Below, piece by piece: positions 14,655 through 22,206 of a stretch of 29,716 bases of DNA. Both the position numbers and the translations under genes were made by a program. The notes under the pieces were generated by a model. The model was given only the letters and a program-made list of their open reading frames with translations, had not been told where the DNA came from and searched no databases. The stretch lies in NCBI GenBank assembly GCA_035511515.1, contig DATKFG010000132.1:1-29716 (forward strand). Reading direction: 5' to 3'. Each line of letters opens with the position of its first letter. The stretch's first letter is position 1. The DNA is from VBCK01 sp035511515 (GTDB lineage: Bacteria > Pseudomonadota > Gammaproteobacteria > Burkholderiales > Burkholderiaceae_F).

Positions 14655-15140
14655 CTATTGGGTCTTGACGGTGGCCGCTGTTTCCCAGGAATTCACGTCC
14701 TGCGCCTCGCCGGTGCCGCCGGGCTGGCCGTCCGAGCCGTACGACGACAGGTCGTAGTCGGCGTGATCGCCCGGCATCTTGTAACGGTACGCACGCCCCC
14801 ACGGATCGCCCGGAACCTGCTTCTGCAGGTAAGGACCCTGCCAGCGGTCCACGCCGTCGGGCTTCGCGATCAACGCCTGCAGGCCCTGTTCGGTGGTCGG
14901 GTAGGTGCCGATGTCGAGCCGGTACGTGTCCAATGCCTTGCCCAGCTGCTCGATCTGCGCGCGGGCGATGTTGGTGTTGGACTTGCCGACCTGGCCGAAA
15001 TAGCGCGGGGCCACCAGGCCTGCCAGCAGTCCGATGATGACGACCACCACCAGCAGTTCGATCAGCGTGAAGCCCCGATCCGGAAGCGCCGCGCGTCGGG
15101 GGATACGGATCGAACCTGCGGGGACCGAAAACTCGAGCAC
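14655..15140 (-). CDS. gspG: GspG-type major pseudopilin
   Basis: A 161-residue major pseudopilin. The cleavage motif is RG/FTLIELLVVVVIIGLLAGLVAP, with Glu5, followed by PRYFGQVGKSNTNIARAQI and the GspG signature LDTYRLDIGTYPTTEQGLQAL. The C-terminal segment DPWGRAYRYKMPGDHADYDL then SYGSDGQPGG is the family's calcium-binding loop region. GTG 15140 was chosen because CGGAGG (15149-15154) lies 8 nt upstream; the ATG at 15167 has no Shine-Dalgarno. Even so the leader is 23 residues, longer than usual, without any palindromic element. It is the first gene of the secretion operon. The prepilin peptidase needed to process it is not in the window. Confidence 0.94.
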   Translation of the reverse strand: MLEFSVPAGSIRIPRRAALPDRGFTLIELLVVVVIIGLLAGLVAPRYFGQVGKSNTNIARAQIEQLGKALDTYRLDIGTYPTTEQGLQALIAKPDGVDRWQGPYLQKQVPGDPWGRAYRYKMPGDHADYDLSSYGSDGQPGGTGEAQDVNSWETAATVKTQ

Positions 15141-15274
15141 TGGACCATCCTCCGAGGTAAAGGCCATTGCGCCGGTAAGAGACGTTGTCTGGGCGGCGCG
15201 AACGCGGTGGGCCCGAAATGAGGGATGAGTGTTTGTACCCATCCCGTCTCTTTGGCATAACACACCGCCAGGAC

Positions 15275-15303
15275 AGATTAGCCCAGGGAATTTCCCTTAG
15301 CAA
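15275..15303 (-). promoter_or_regulatory. Sigma70-like promoter of the secretion operon with a dyad in its spacer
   Basis: On the minus strand TTGCTA (15303-15298) and TAATCT (15280-15275) are 17 bp apart, a good sigma70-like pair about 135 bp ahead of the gspG start. The spacer is almost filled by the inverted repeat AGGGAA-A-TTCCCT (15285-15297), a likely operator. The NarL-type regulator at the end of the operon is a candidate binder, but this is inference. Confidence 0.5.
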
Positions 15304-15369
15304 GCATGCGGTGCAGTTTCGCGACGATCGGGCAAAATCCCGGCATGCGGGATGGGCATACACCCCCCC

Positions 15370-16785
15370 TTACGCCCGGGGATGGGTATGAGGGTCAGAG
15401 ACGCTCGGAAACACGACGCTAACCCGCAGGCCGCCGAGCTCGGATTTGTCCAACTCGATCTGGGCCTGGTGGACCTCGGCCACCGTCCGGACGATCGACA
15501 GGCCGATACCGCAGCCGTCGCTGTCGCTGAACAGCCGATAGAAGCGCTCGAACACGCGTTCGCGCTCCTCGGCGGGGATTCCAGGCCCGGCGTCTTCGAC
15601 AATGGCCAGCCGATGGCCGTCGCGGGGAGCGACCGTGACGCGGATCTGTCCGCCCGCCGGTCCATAGCGCATCGCATTGTCGATCAGGTTGCGCAGCAGC
15701 GAGGCAACGCCGAATTCCATGCCGTTGATCTCGCACGGAGACAGATCGGCCTCGATCCGCTGTCCGCGCCGCCCCAGCAGCGGGCGCACCTCGTCGATCA
15801 CGTGGCCCGCGATCACATCCAGCCGCAGCGGCGAGGCGCCGGTGCGCAGCGCCAGCATGCCGTCCAGCCGCGAAAGGGTCAGCAGCTGGTCGACCATGTG
15901 CGATGCCCGGTCGATCGCCAGTATCAGTTGCTCGAGGGCCTGCTTGCGCTCGGGCGCGGTGCGGGTCAGCTGCGCGACCTGGGCGTGCACCTTGACCGCC
16001 GCCAGCGGAGTGCGCAGCTCATGGGCCGCGGATGAGGTGAAGCGGCGCTCGGTCTCGAGCGCGCTGGCGAAGCGGCGGAACAGCGCGTTGATTTCTCTGA
16101 CCAGCGGCTGCACTTCGCGCGGCGGCGAGCTGACCTCGATCGGGCGAAGATCACTGGGCGAGCGCTGCGTCAGCTGGCGCGCCGACTCCTGCAGCGCGCC
16201 GGTGGCGCGCCCGATCATCCAGGCCTCGACCAGCAGCAGTGCGGCGAGCGACACCAGGAACAGTACGAACAGGCTCCCAAAGGCCGCGTGCGCAAAGGGT
16301 TCGCGCAGCTCGAGCGGCTCGGCGATCTGCAGAATCTTGGCGCGATCGTCCGACCAGGCCACGATCGTGCGCGCCGCAGCGCCCTCGAACTTGCGCGTGA
16401 CGAAACCGACCTGATCGAAGGGCGCGATCGGGCCGGTCTTGGGGTTGCCATTGGTCAGCAGCAGCTGCGGCGGCGACGCCGCAGACCAGACCTGGTAGCG
16501 ATAGCGGTGCGCCAGCGCCGGGTCCTGGTCCTCGTCCACGCGGATCAAGCCGCGGCCCTCCAGCCGCATCTCGTCGATCTCGTGGTCCGTCAGCGTCAGC
16601 AGCGTCTGCGCGACGCTCTGCATCCGCTGGTCGCTGAGCAGCTCGCTTTGACGGTGCGAAATGAAGTACGTGGCGGCCCCGCCCGCCAGCCAGGCGATCA
16701 GCGTCGCAATCGCAACCAGCAGCAGCAGCCTGCGCTGCAGCGACCAGACGGGCATGCCGGTCGCCGCGGCCTTCTCAAGCGGCAT
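15370..16785 (-). CDS. QseC/PmrB/TctE-like membrane sensor histidine kinase
   Basis: A 471-residue inner-membrane kinase. Two membrane helices (about residues 20-42 and 168-191) bracket a periplasmic sensor of about 125 residues. A HAMP segment follows, then the HisKA domain with His255 in SSAAHELRTPLAAVKVH, N-box LRNLIDNAMRYGP, and the ATPase motifs VEDAGPGIP and GCGIGLSIV. The domain order and the periplasmic fold pattern (QVWSAASPPQLLLTN) match the QseC/TctE group. ATG 16785 overlaps the end of the regulator gene by 11 bp and has AGGA 6 nt upstream; the longer frame to 16815 is less likely. It phosphorylates the regulator beside it. Ligands in this group include cations, citrate and host signals, and nothing here tells which. 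Confidence 0.92.
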   Translation of the reverse strand: MPLEKAAATGMPVWSLQRRLLLLVAIATLIAWLAGGAATYFISHRQSELLSDQRMQSVAQTLLTLTDHEIDEMRLEGRGLIRVDEDQDPALAHRYRYQVWSAASPPQLLLTNGNPKTGPIAPFDQVGFVTRKFEGAAARTIVAWSDDRAKILQIAEPLELREPFAHAAFGSLFVLFLVSLAALLLVEAWMIGRATGALQESARQLTQRSPSDLRPIEVSSPPREVQPLVREINALFRRFASALETERRFTSSAAHELRTPLAAVKVHAQVAQLTRTAPERKQALEQLILAIDRASHMVDQLLTLSRLDGMLALRTGASPLRLDVIAGHVIDEVRPLLGRRGQRIEADLSPCEINGMEFGVASLLRNLIDNAMRYGPAGGQIRVTVAPRDGHRLAIVEDAGPGIPAEERERVFERFYRLFSDSDGCGIGLSIVRTVAEVHQAQIELDKSELGGLRVSVVFPSVSDPHTHPRA

Positions 16786-17452
16786 TGAGGTCCTGGTTGA
16801 GGCGGTAGCCGGCACCGCGCACGGTCTGGATCAGGGTGCGGGACAACTTGCGCCGCAGATTGTGGATGTGCACTTCGATCGCATTGCTCTCGACCACCTC
16901 GCCCCATCCATACAGCGCGTCTTCCAGCTGGCGGCGGCTCAGCACGCGATCCCGGTTGCGCAGGAAAGTCTCCAGGATCCGATGCTCCCGCTTGGTCAAG
17001 TCGATTCGGGCGCCGTTGAAAATGGCGCTGTGCTCGCTGTGAGACAGCAGCAGCGACCCGAACTCCAGGTTCAGGTGATTCTGGCCCGCCTGGCGCCGAT
17101 ACAGCGCGCGCAGGCGTGCACTGAGCTCGAGCAGATCGAACGGCTTGACCAGGTAGTCGTCCGCGCCCAGGTTCAGCACGCGAACGCGATCGAGCACAAA
17201 GCCGCGCGCTGTCAATACCAGAACCGGGGTTACGTTGCCCGTGCTGCGCCATGAGCGCAACAAGTCTTCGCCGGACGTACCCGGCAGGCCCAGGTCCAAC
17301 ACGATCGCGTCGAAGCGCTGCGAAACCATCGCGGCCTCGGCACCCGGGCCGTCCTGGCGCCAGTCGACCGTGAAACCCTCCAGTTCGAGGCCGTGTGCCG
17401 TCGATGAGCCCAGCGCAGAATCGTCTTCTACCATCAGGATACGCACGATCAC
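16775..17452 (-). CDS. OmpR-family response regulator (QseB/PmrA-like)
   Basis: A 225-residue regulator. The receiver domain (1-118) has Asp10/Asp11, phospho-acceptor Asp53 (VLDLGLPGTSG), Thr81 and Lys103 (VKPFDL). The winged-helix DNA-binding domain (about 128-220) ends with the typical NAIEVHIHNLRRKL and TVRGAGYRL. The start is GTG 17452. It forms an operon with the kinase that overlaps its 3' end. PmrA/QseB-type regulators bind direct repeats of CTTAA-like half sites, and several such sites lie in the upstream region shared with dsbD, so autoregulation and control of dsbD are plausible. Confidence 0.93.
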   Translation of the reverse strand: MIVRILMVEDDSALGSSTAHGLELEGFTVDWRQDGPGAEAAMVSQRFDAIVLDLGLPGTSGEDLLRSWRSTGNVTPVLVLTARGFVLDRVRVLNLGADDYLVKPFDLLELSARLRALYRRQAGQNHLNLEFGSLLLSHSEHSAIFNGARIDLTKREHRILETFLRNRDRVLSRRQLEDALYGWGEVVESNAIEVHIHNLRRKLSRTLIQTVRGAGYRLNQDLNAA

Positions 17453-17470
17453 ATCCTATATACATGAAGG

Positions 17471-17643
17471 CTTAAGGTTGAGTCTAAGCCCGCACAAACA
17501 CACAGGAAAAGGGTGCGGGGACCGGTTGCCGTCGGGACCCGCCGTGCGGCAGAAATCCACGTCTTAACCGGAGAGATCGTCCAACCTTGGGTCAGTCTTA
17601 AGCTGCGCGGGCCCGGCGGAAAGCCTGTGAAGACCGCCTTAAG
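17471..17643. promoter_or_regulatory. Cluster of CTTAA(G) sites between QseB-like regulator and dsbD
   Basis: The 290-bp divergent gap contains CTTAAG at 17471-17476 with TCTAAG at 17483-17488, CTTAA at 17563-17567, CTTAAG at 17597-17602 and CTTAAG at 17638-17643. This A/T-containing hexamer is rare in such GC-rich DNA; elsewhere I noticed it only near 733 and 11316, both inside genes. PmrA/QseB-type regulators recognise YTTAAK half sites, which suggests an operator array. The spacing of the first pair is 12 bp, not the 11 bp of a classical PmrA box. Confidence 0.4.
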
Positions 17644-17742
17644 GCGCCCTTTCGGAGCGATCGAATATCGGCCGGGCCGCGCAGCTTGGGCGGTAACATC
17701 CCGCGCACTGCAACCCGGGGACCGGCAGCCGGTCCAACCGAG

Positions 17743-19920
17743 ATGTTTGCCAAGCTCGCGCTCGCGATACCGCTTTTAGGACTCGTTGCGAGCAGCGTGC
17801 CGATGCTGGCCGGCGCGCAGCCAGCCGAGTCCGGGCACGTCGCCGCCGAGCTGGTTTCCGAGTTCGAGACGCTTGCGCCAGGTCAGACGGTCGATGTCGG
17901 GCTGCGGCTGGTGCACGAGCCGCACTGGCACACCTACTGGACTGTGCCGGGCGATGCCGGCCTGCCGACCCGGCTGGCCTGGCAGCTGCCGCCGGGCTTC
18001 CAGCCCGGGCCGGTGCAGTGGCCCGTGCCCCAGTTGCTGCGCGTCGGATCGCTGGCCAATTATGGCTACGAGGGCACGGTACTGCTGCCGATGACGCTTC
18101 GCGTGCCGGCCACGGTAAAAGACGGCAGCCGGGTGCGGCTGGCCGCTCATGCGGACTGGCTGGTGTGCAGCGACATCTGCATACCCGAGAGCGCCGATTT
18201 GACGCTGACGCTGCCGGTCAGCAGCGCCGCCCACGCCACGCCCAGCCGCTTCCAGCGCGAATTCGCGGCGGCGGCGGCACGGGTTCCGAAGCCGGTCGCG
18301 CTGGCGGGGGCCAGCGCCGTCATCGACGGCGCCCGGATACGGCTGCGGTTCCAGCCCGACCGCGCGCCGCAGAGCCTGCAGTTCTTTCCGCTCGAGCCGA
18401 TGCGCGTGCAAGCGGCCGCGCCGCAGCGGCTGGATGTTTCGGGCTCGTGGGCCTCGCTGGATCTGCCGGCGCAGCAACCGGTGTCGGCCGATTTCAAGGC
18501 GCTGCGCGGCGTGCTGGTTGCCGACAGCGGGCCGGGGCCGGCTGGCGGTTCCGGATGGATCGGCCTGGTCGAAGTGCCGCTGAAAGCTGGTGTAGTGCCC
18601 TCCTTCGCGCCTGGCGGCGCTACGGAGGGCTTGCCCTCCGCAGCCACGAATGTGGCGAAGGAGGGCGAGCCCGCCTCGCCTGCGGCGAGGGCGGGCTCGT
18701 CGTGGCTCCTCGCACTCGTGGGGGCGTTCGTCGGCGGCCTGATCCTGAACCTGATGCCGTGCGTGTTCCCCGTGCTGTCATTGAAATTGCTGGCGCTGGT
18801 GCAGCATCGGCACCGGGGCGATCCGTCGCTCGCCGCGCACGGAGTGGCATTTGCGGCCGGCGCGGTGGCCAGCTTCGTGTTGCTGGCCGCCGTGCTGGTC
18901 GGCCTGCGCGCGGGCGGCTCGCAACTCGGCTGGGGCTTTCAGCTGCAATCGCCGCTGTTCATCGCGGCGCTGACGGCGCTGTTCTTCGGCATCGGGCTGA
19001 ACCTGCTGGGAGCCTTCGAGGTGTCGTTTGGAACGAGCCTGGTCAATTCAAAGGCGGTGCAGGGCTTCGACGATCATCACCTGCTCGGCAGCTTCGCTAC
19101 GGGCGTGCTCGCCGTGCTGGTGGCTTCCCCCTGCACAGCGCCGTTCATGGGCGCCGCGCTCGGCTACGCGGCGGCACAGCCGGCGCCGGTTGCGCTGTCG
19201 GTGTTCGCGATGCTCGGCGCCGGCATGGCCACGCCCTATCTCGCATTGACGCTGTCACCGTCGTTGCTGAACCGGCTGCCGCGTCCGGGCGTGTGGATGC
19301 AGCATCTGCGCCAGCTGCTGGCGTTTCCGATGTTCGTCACCTGCGTGTGGCTGCTGTGGGTGCTGGCGCAGCAGATCGACGTGGACGCGGTGGCGCTGGT
19401 GCTGGCGGGCCTGGTGGCGCTGGGCCTGGCCGCGTGGGCGGCCGGCCAGGCACAGCGCGGCGCCCGCGTGTTCGGCTGGGTCGCGACGGCGGCGGCGGTC
19501 GCCTCGGCGCTCGCACTGGTCGCGGCCACCGAGCACGCAGCCGTGCCGCCGGCGCAAGCCGGCACGTTGGCGCCGGACTCCGAAGGATGGGCCGAGTGGT
19601 CGCCGCGCGCGCAGTCGCAGCAACTCTCCCAGGGGCGCCCGGTATTTGTCGACTTCACGGCGGCCTGGTGCGTCACCTGTCAGGCCAACAAGCGGTTGGT
19701 GCTCTACAGCAGCCCTGTGGCCGCGGCCTTCGCCCAACGGGGCGTAACGCTGCTCAGGGCGGACTGGACCAATCGCAACGACGCCATCGCGCACGAGCTG
19801 GCGCGCTTCGGTCGCAACGGCGTTCCGCTGTACGTGCTGTACGACCCGGCTGGCCGGCCGCACGTGCTGCCGGAGATCTTGACCCAGCGTGTCGTGCTGG
19901 ATGCGCTGTCGGCGCTTTAG
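17743..19920 (+). CDS. dsbD: DsbD/ScsB-family thiol:disulfide reductase
   Basis: A 725-residue inner-membrane electron carrier that passes reducing power from cytoplasmic thioredoxin to periplasmic thiols. A signal peptide (1-25) leads to a periplasmic N-domain (about 30-280) with the pair Cys142/Cys146 in WLVCSDICIPE. The membrane domain (about 325-600, eight or so helices) carries Cys340 in LMPCVFP and Cys464 in ASPCTAPFMG. The C-terminal thioredoxin domain has the CVTC site (Cys643/Cys646) in FTAAWCVTCQ. All three thiol pairs are intact. The N-domain is of the ScsB-like, long type. Residues 285-319, the linker before the first helix, are encoded by a palindromic block. ATG 17743 was chosen for the signal peptide. 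Likely roles are cytochrome c maturation or metal-stress repair. Confidence 0.93.
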   Translation: MFAKLALAIPLLGLVASSVPMLAGAQPAESGHVAAELVSEFETLAPGQTVDVGLRLVHEPHWHTYWTVPGDAGLPTRLAWQLPPGFQPGPVQWPVPQLLRVGSLANYGYEGTVLLPMTLRVPATVKDGSRVRLAAHADWLVCSDICIPESADLTLTLPVSSAAHATPSRFQREFAAAAARVPKPVALAGASAVIDGARIRLRFQPDRAPQSLQFFPLEPMRVQAAAPQRLDVSGSWASLDLPAQQPVSADFKALRGVLVADSGPGPAGGSGWIGLVEVPLKAGVVPSFAPGGATEGLPSAATNVAKEGEPASPAARAGSSWLLALVGAFVGGLILNLMPCVFPVLSLKLLALVQHRHRGDPSLAAHGVAFAAGAVASFVLLAAVLVGLRAGGSQLGWGFQLQSPLFIAALTALFFGIGLNLLGAFEVSFGTSLVNSKAVQGFDDHHLLGSFATGVLAVLVASPCTAPFMGAALGYAAAQPAPVALSVFAMLGAGMATPYLALTLSPSLLNRLPRPGVWMQHLRQLLAFPMFVTCVWLLWVLAQQIDVDAVALVLAGLVALGLAAWAAGQAQRGARVFGWVATAAAVASALALVAATEHAAVPPAQAGTLAPDSEGWAEWSPRAQSQQLSQGRPVFVDFTAAWCVTCQANKRLVLYSSPVAAAFAQRGVTLLRADWTNRNDAIAHELARFGRNGVPLYVLYDPAGRPHVLPEILTQRVVLDALSAL
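18597..18698. repeat. Palindromic block read in frame inside dsbD
   Basis: GCCCTCCTTCGC (18597-18608) and its exact reverse complement (18655-18666) enclose a smaller hairpin, GGAGGGC-TT-GCCCTCC (18624-18639). Directly after comes a second hairpin, GAGCCCGCC...GGGCGGGCTC (18667-18698), with one bulged base. The block is 102 bp (34 codons), stop-free, and encodes a low-complexity Gly/Ala/Pro/Glu linker between the periplasmic domain and first membrane helix. It is not the same family as the elements in the pseudopilins. Confidence 0.8.
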
Positions 19921-20022
19921 CGCCTTCGCGGAATGCGAATCGGGACACTAGCCGCTGCGGCCGAAATGGGTTACAAGCCCGAACGGGGCTGCAGCGTCAC
20001 GCTGGACGATCGAAAGCCGACT

Positions 20023-20994
20023 ATGCAATACCGACGACTGGGTCAAAGCGGTTTGAAGTTGAGCGAGCTGTCGCTGGGGGCGTGGGTCACTTTCGGAAAT
20101 CAACTCGATGTGCGCGGTGCGGTGCAGTGCATGTCGGCGGCGCGCGATGCCGGGGTCAATTTCTTCGACAACGCCGAGGTTTATGCGGGCGGTCAGGCCG
20201 AACGCATCATGGGCGCCGCGCTGCGCGAGCTGGGCTGGCCGCGCTCCAGCTATGTGGTGTCGACCAAGTTCTTCTGGGGACTTGCGGGCGGACCGAACGA
20301 ACGAAATACGCTGAATCGCAAGTACCTGCTCGGCGCGATCGACGGCTCGCTCGAGCGGCTCGGGCTCTCCTATGTCGACCTGGCGTTCTGTCATCGCGCA
20401 GATCCGGACACGCCGCTGGAGGAAACCGTCTGGGCCATGCACGACATCATCGAGCGCGGCAAAGCGCTCTACTGGGGCATGTCGGAATGGACCGCGGATG
20501 AGATCGCCGCGGCCTGGGAGATCGCCGACCGGCACCACCTGCACAAGCCGGTCACCGAGCAGCCGCAGTACAACCTGTTCTGCCGGCGTCGCGTCGAGGC
20601 GGAGTATCCGCGCCTGTACCGCCAGATCGGCCTGGGGCTGGCGACCTGGAGTCCGCTCGCCTCGGGACTTCTGACCGGCAAGTACCGCGACGGCATCGCG
20701 CCGGGCAGCCGCGGCGCGTTGGAGGGCTACGCGTTCCTGAAGGAACGGCTGATCGACGCCGACCGCAACGCGAAGGTCACCGAGCTCGCGGAGGTGGCGC
20801 GCGAGCTGGGATGTTCGATGGGGCAACTGGCGATCGCGTGGTGCCTGAAAAATCCGAATGTCAGCACCGTGATCACGGGGGCGCGCACGCCCGCGCAGGT
20901 GCGGGAAAACATGCTGGCGGCCGAGGTGGCGCCCAGGATCGATGCGGCGGTGATGACCCGAATCGCTACGATCATCGGCGACCACTATGACTAG
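20023..20994 (+). CDS. Aldo/keto reductase, Kv-beta/YghZ-like
   Basis: A 323-residue NADPH-dependent oxidoreductase with the AKR barrel. The catalytic tetrad is visible: Asp49 and Tyr54 (FFDNAEVYAGG), Lys82 (VVSTKFFW) and His124 (AFCHRADPDTP). The C-terminal cofactor-binding part has TWSPLASGLLTGKY and VITGARTPAQVRENM. The closest group by these motifs is the voltage-gated potassium channel beta-subunit type (AKR6) and YghZ/GprA, which reduce aldehydes such as methylglyoxal. ATG 20023 fits the family N-terminus (MQYRRLGQSGL); codons upstream in the open frame do not. Its stop overlaps the DUF3014 gene by 8 bp. Confidence 0.93.
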   Translation: MQYRRLGQSGLKLSELSLGAWVTFGNQLDVRGAVQCMSAARDAGVNFFDNAEVYAGGQAERIMGAALRELGWPRSSYVVSTKFFWGLAGGPNERNTLNRKYLLGAIDGSLERLGLSYVDLAFCHRADPDTPLEETVWAMHDIIERGKALYWGMSEWTADEIAAAWEIADRHHLHKPVTEQPQYNLFCRRRVEAEYPRLYRQIGLGLATWSPLASGLLTGKYRDGIAPGSRGALEGYAFLKERLIDADRNAKVTELAEVARELGCSMGQLAIAWCLKNPNVSTVITGARTPAQVRENMLAAEVAPRIDAAVMTRIATIIGDHYD

Positions 20995-21817
20995 ACCGCT
21001 GAATCAACCGGATGCCGGCCCCTTCAAATCACGACCACCCGAGGGCATGAGTACAGGTCTGAGAAGCGGTCTGATCGTTGCCGCGCTGTGCGTGGCGGCA
21101 GGACTGATTTACTGGTTCGCCCTGCGCGAGCAGCCCGCCCCGCCGCCGCCGGTGGCGGCGCCGGCGCCTGCGGCGCCCGCACCGGCGCCGCCCGCGCCAC
21201 GCGTCGAACCGGCCGGGCCGCCGCTGCCGGCGCTGGCCGACAGCGACCCGGCCCTGGTGGAGGCGCTGAACGCGCTGTTCGGCTCCGGAATCGATGCGCT
21301 GTTGATGCGCCCCGGCATCATTCATCGGATCGTTGCAACGATCGACAACCTCACCGGCAGCAAGGTGCCGGCGCAGGTACTGCCGGTGCGCCCGCCCGGG
21401 GGCACATTCAATGCGGCCGAGCAGAAAGGGCGCCTGTCCATCAGCCCCACGAACGCGGCGCGCTACGCCCGGTACATCAACCTCATTTCGCAGGTCGACA
21501 CGGCCCAGCTGGTGGCCACGTACCGGCGTTACTACCCGCTGTTCCAGCAGGCCTATCGCGACCTGGGCTATCCGAAAGGCGAATTCAACGATCGTCTGGT
21601 CGAGGTGATCGACGACCTGCTGGAGGCGCCGCAGCCGGAGCCCCCGGTGGCGCTGGTGGCGCCGCGGGCGATGTTCGACTACGCCGACCCGGATCTGCAG
21701 GATGCCTCGGCCGGTCAGAAAATCCTGATCCGGATCGGACCGGAGAACGAGGCGCGGGTGAAGAGCAAGTTGCGCCAGCTCCGGCGCGCGCTCGACAGCG
21801 TCGACCTGCCGCGCTAA
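20987..21817 (+). CDS. DUF3014-family membrane-anchored protein
   Basis: A 276-residue protein with one N-terminal membrane helix (about residues 27-45, GLIVAALCVAAGLIYWFAL), an Ala/Pro-rich spacer (50-80), and a periplasmic domain (about 82-275). The segments FGSGIDALLMRPGIIHRIVATIDNLTG, GRLSISPTNAARYARYINLI and VATYRRYYPLFQQAYRDLGYP match the DUF3014 family, widespread in gamma- and betaproteobacteria and of unknown function. The start overlaps the reductase stop, so the two are translationally coupled. No catalytic motif is seen. Confidence 0.88.
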   Translation: MTRPLNQPDAGPFKSRPPEGMSTGLRSGLIVAALCVAAGLIYWFALREQPAPPPPVAAPAPAAPAPAPPAPRVEPAGPPLPALADSDPALVEALNALFGSGIDALLMRPGIIHRIVATIDNLTGSKVPAQVLPVRPPGGTFNAAEQKGRLSISPTNAARYARYINLISQVDTAQLVATYRRYYPLFQQAYRDLGYPKGEFNDRLVEVIDDLLEAPQPEPPVALVAPRAMFDYADPDLQDASAGQKILIRIGPENEARVKSKLRQLRRALDSVDLPR

Positions 21818-21890
21818 GAAAAGCCGGCCTGCCTGCGCCTTCAGGGGGTGGATCCCTCAAGTTTGCCGGCGCGGTGTCGATTCCGCAGGG

Positions 21891-21908
21891 GGCGGCCCTC
21901 AGGCCGCC
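21891..21908 (+). terminator. Short GC hairpin after the DUF3014 gene
   Basis: GGCGGCC and GGCCGCC form a perfect 7-bp stem with loop CTCA, 73 bp after the DUF3014 stop. Only GATCTT follows, so the T-run is poor. It may be a weak terminator or simply a structured leader of the next small gene. Confidence 0.3.
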
Positions 21909-21927
21909 GATCTTCTGCGGGACTGAC

Positions 21928-22152
21928 ATGCTCAAGTTCGGAATCAGCGCTGGTATCTGCTTTGAATGGGTGTACGGGCCGGCCGTGAATTCGCTGCACT
22001 CGCTCGGCTCGGCCTCGATCCGCGCCCTGGTCGGCGGGCTGCTCGCCTGGATGGCGCTGGAAGCGGTGCAGGCCGTGTGGCGCACGGTGATGCTGCTCGA
22101 TGACCGGCCGCAGCGCCGCATCGACCCGCGCCCGACCGTGATCGGGAAATAA
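21928..22152 (+). CDS. Small hypothetical protein with a hydrophobic segment
   Basis: A 74-residue frame. Third codon positions are overwhelmingly G/C, as in neighbouring genes, and the predicted protein has a central hydrophobic region (ALVGGLLAWMALEAVQAVW) followed by a basic tail (RPQRRIDPRP). It could be a small inner-membrane or membrane-associated protein. ATG 21928 follows GCGGGAC at a reasonable distance. I do not recognise a family. It sits between DUF3014 and glycosyltransferase genes on the same strand with 54 bp to the next start. It may be real, but homologs would be needed to be sure. Confidence 0.5.
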   Translation: MLKFGISAGICFEWVYGPAVNSLHSLGSASIRALVGGLLAWMALEAVQAVWRTVMLLDDRPQRRIDPRPTVIGK

Positions 22153-22206
22153 ACCGCCCGTCTGCGTCGTGAAGCGGTCATCAGGCGCCTGGACAATCGC
22201 GCCGCG

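Noticed and set aside
11183..14668. A plus-strand open frame of 1161 codons antisense to the secretion genes
   Set aside because: It is the complement of gspE, gspF and the PilM-like gene, which have full catalytic motifs. Its translation is rich in Gln, His and Arg with no domain, as expected for an antisense frame in GC-rich DNA.
21088..21927. Upstream extension of the small protein at 21928 through the DUF3014 gene
   Set aside because: That part is an out-of-frame shadow of the DUF3014 gene, with Ala/Gly/Arg-rich translation.
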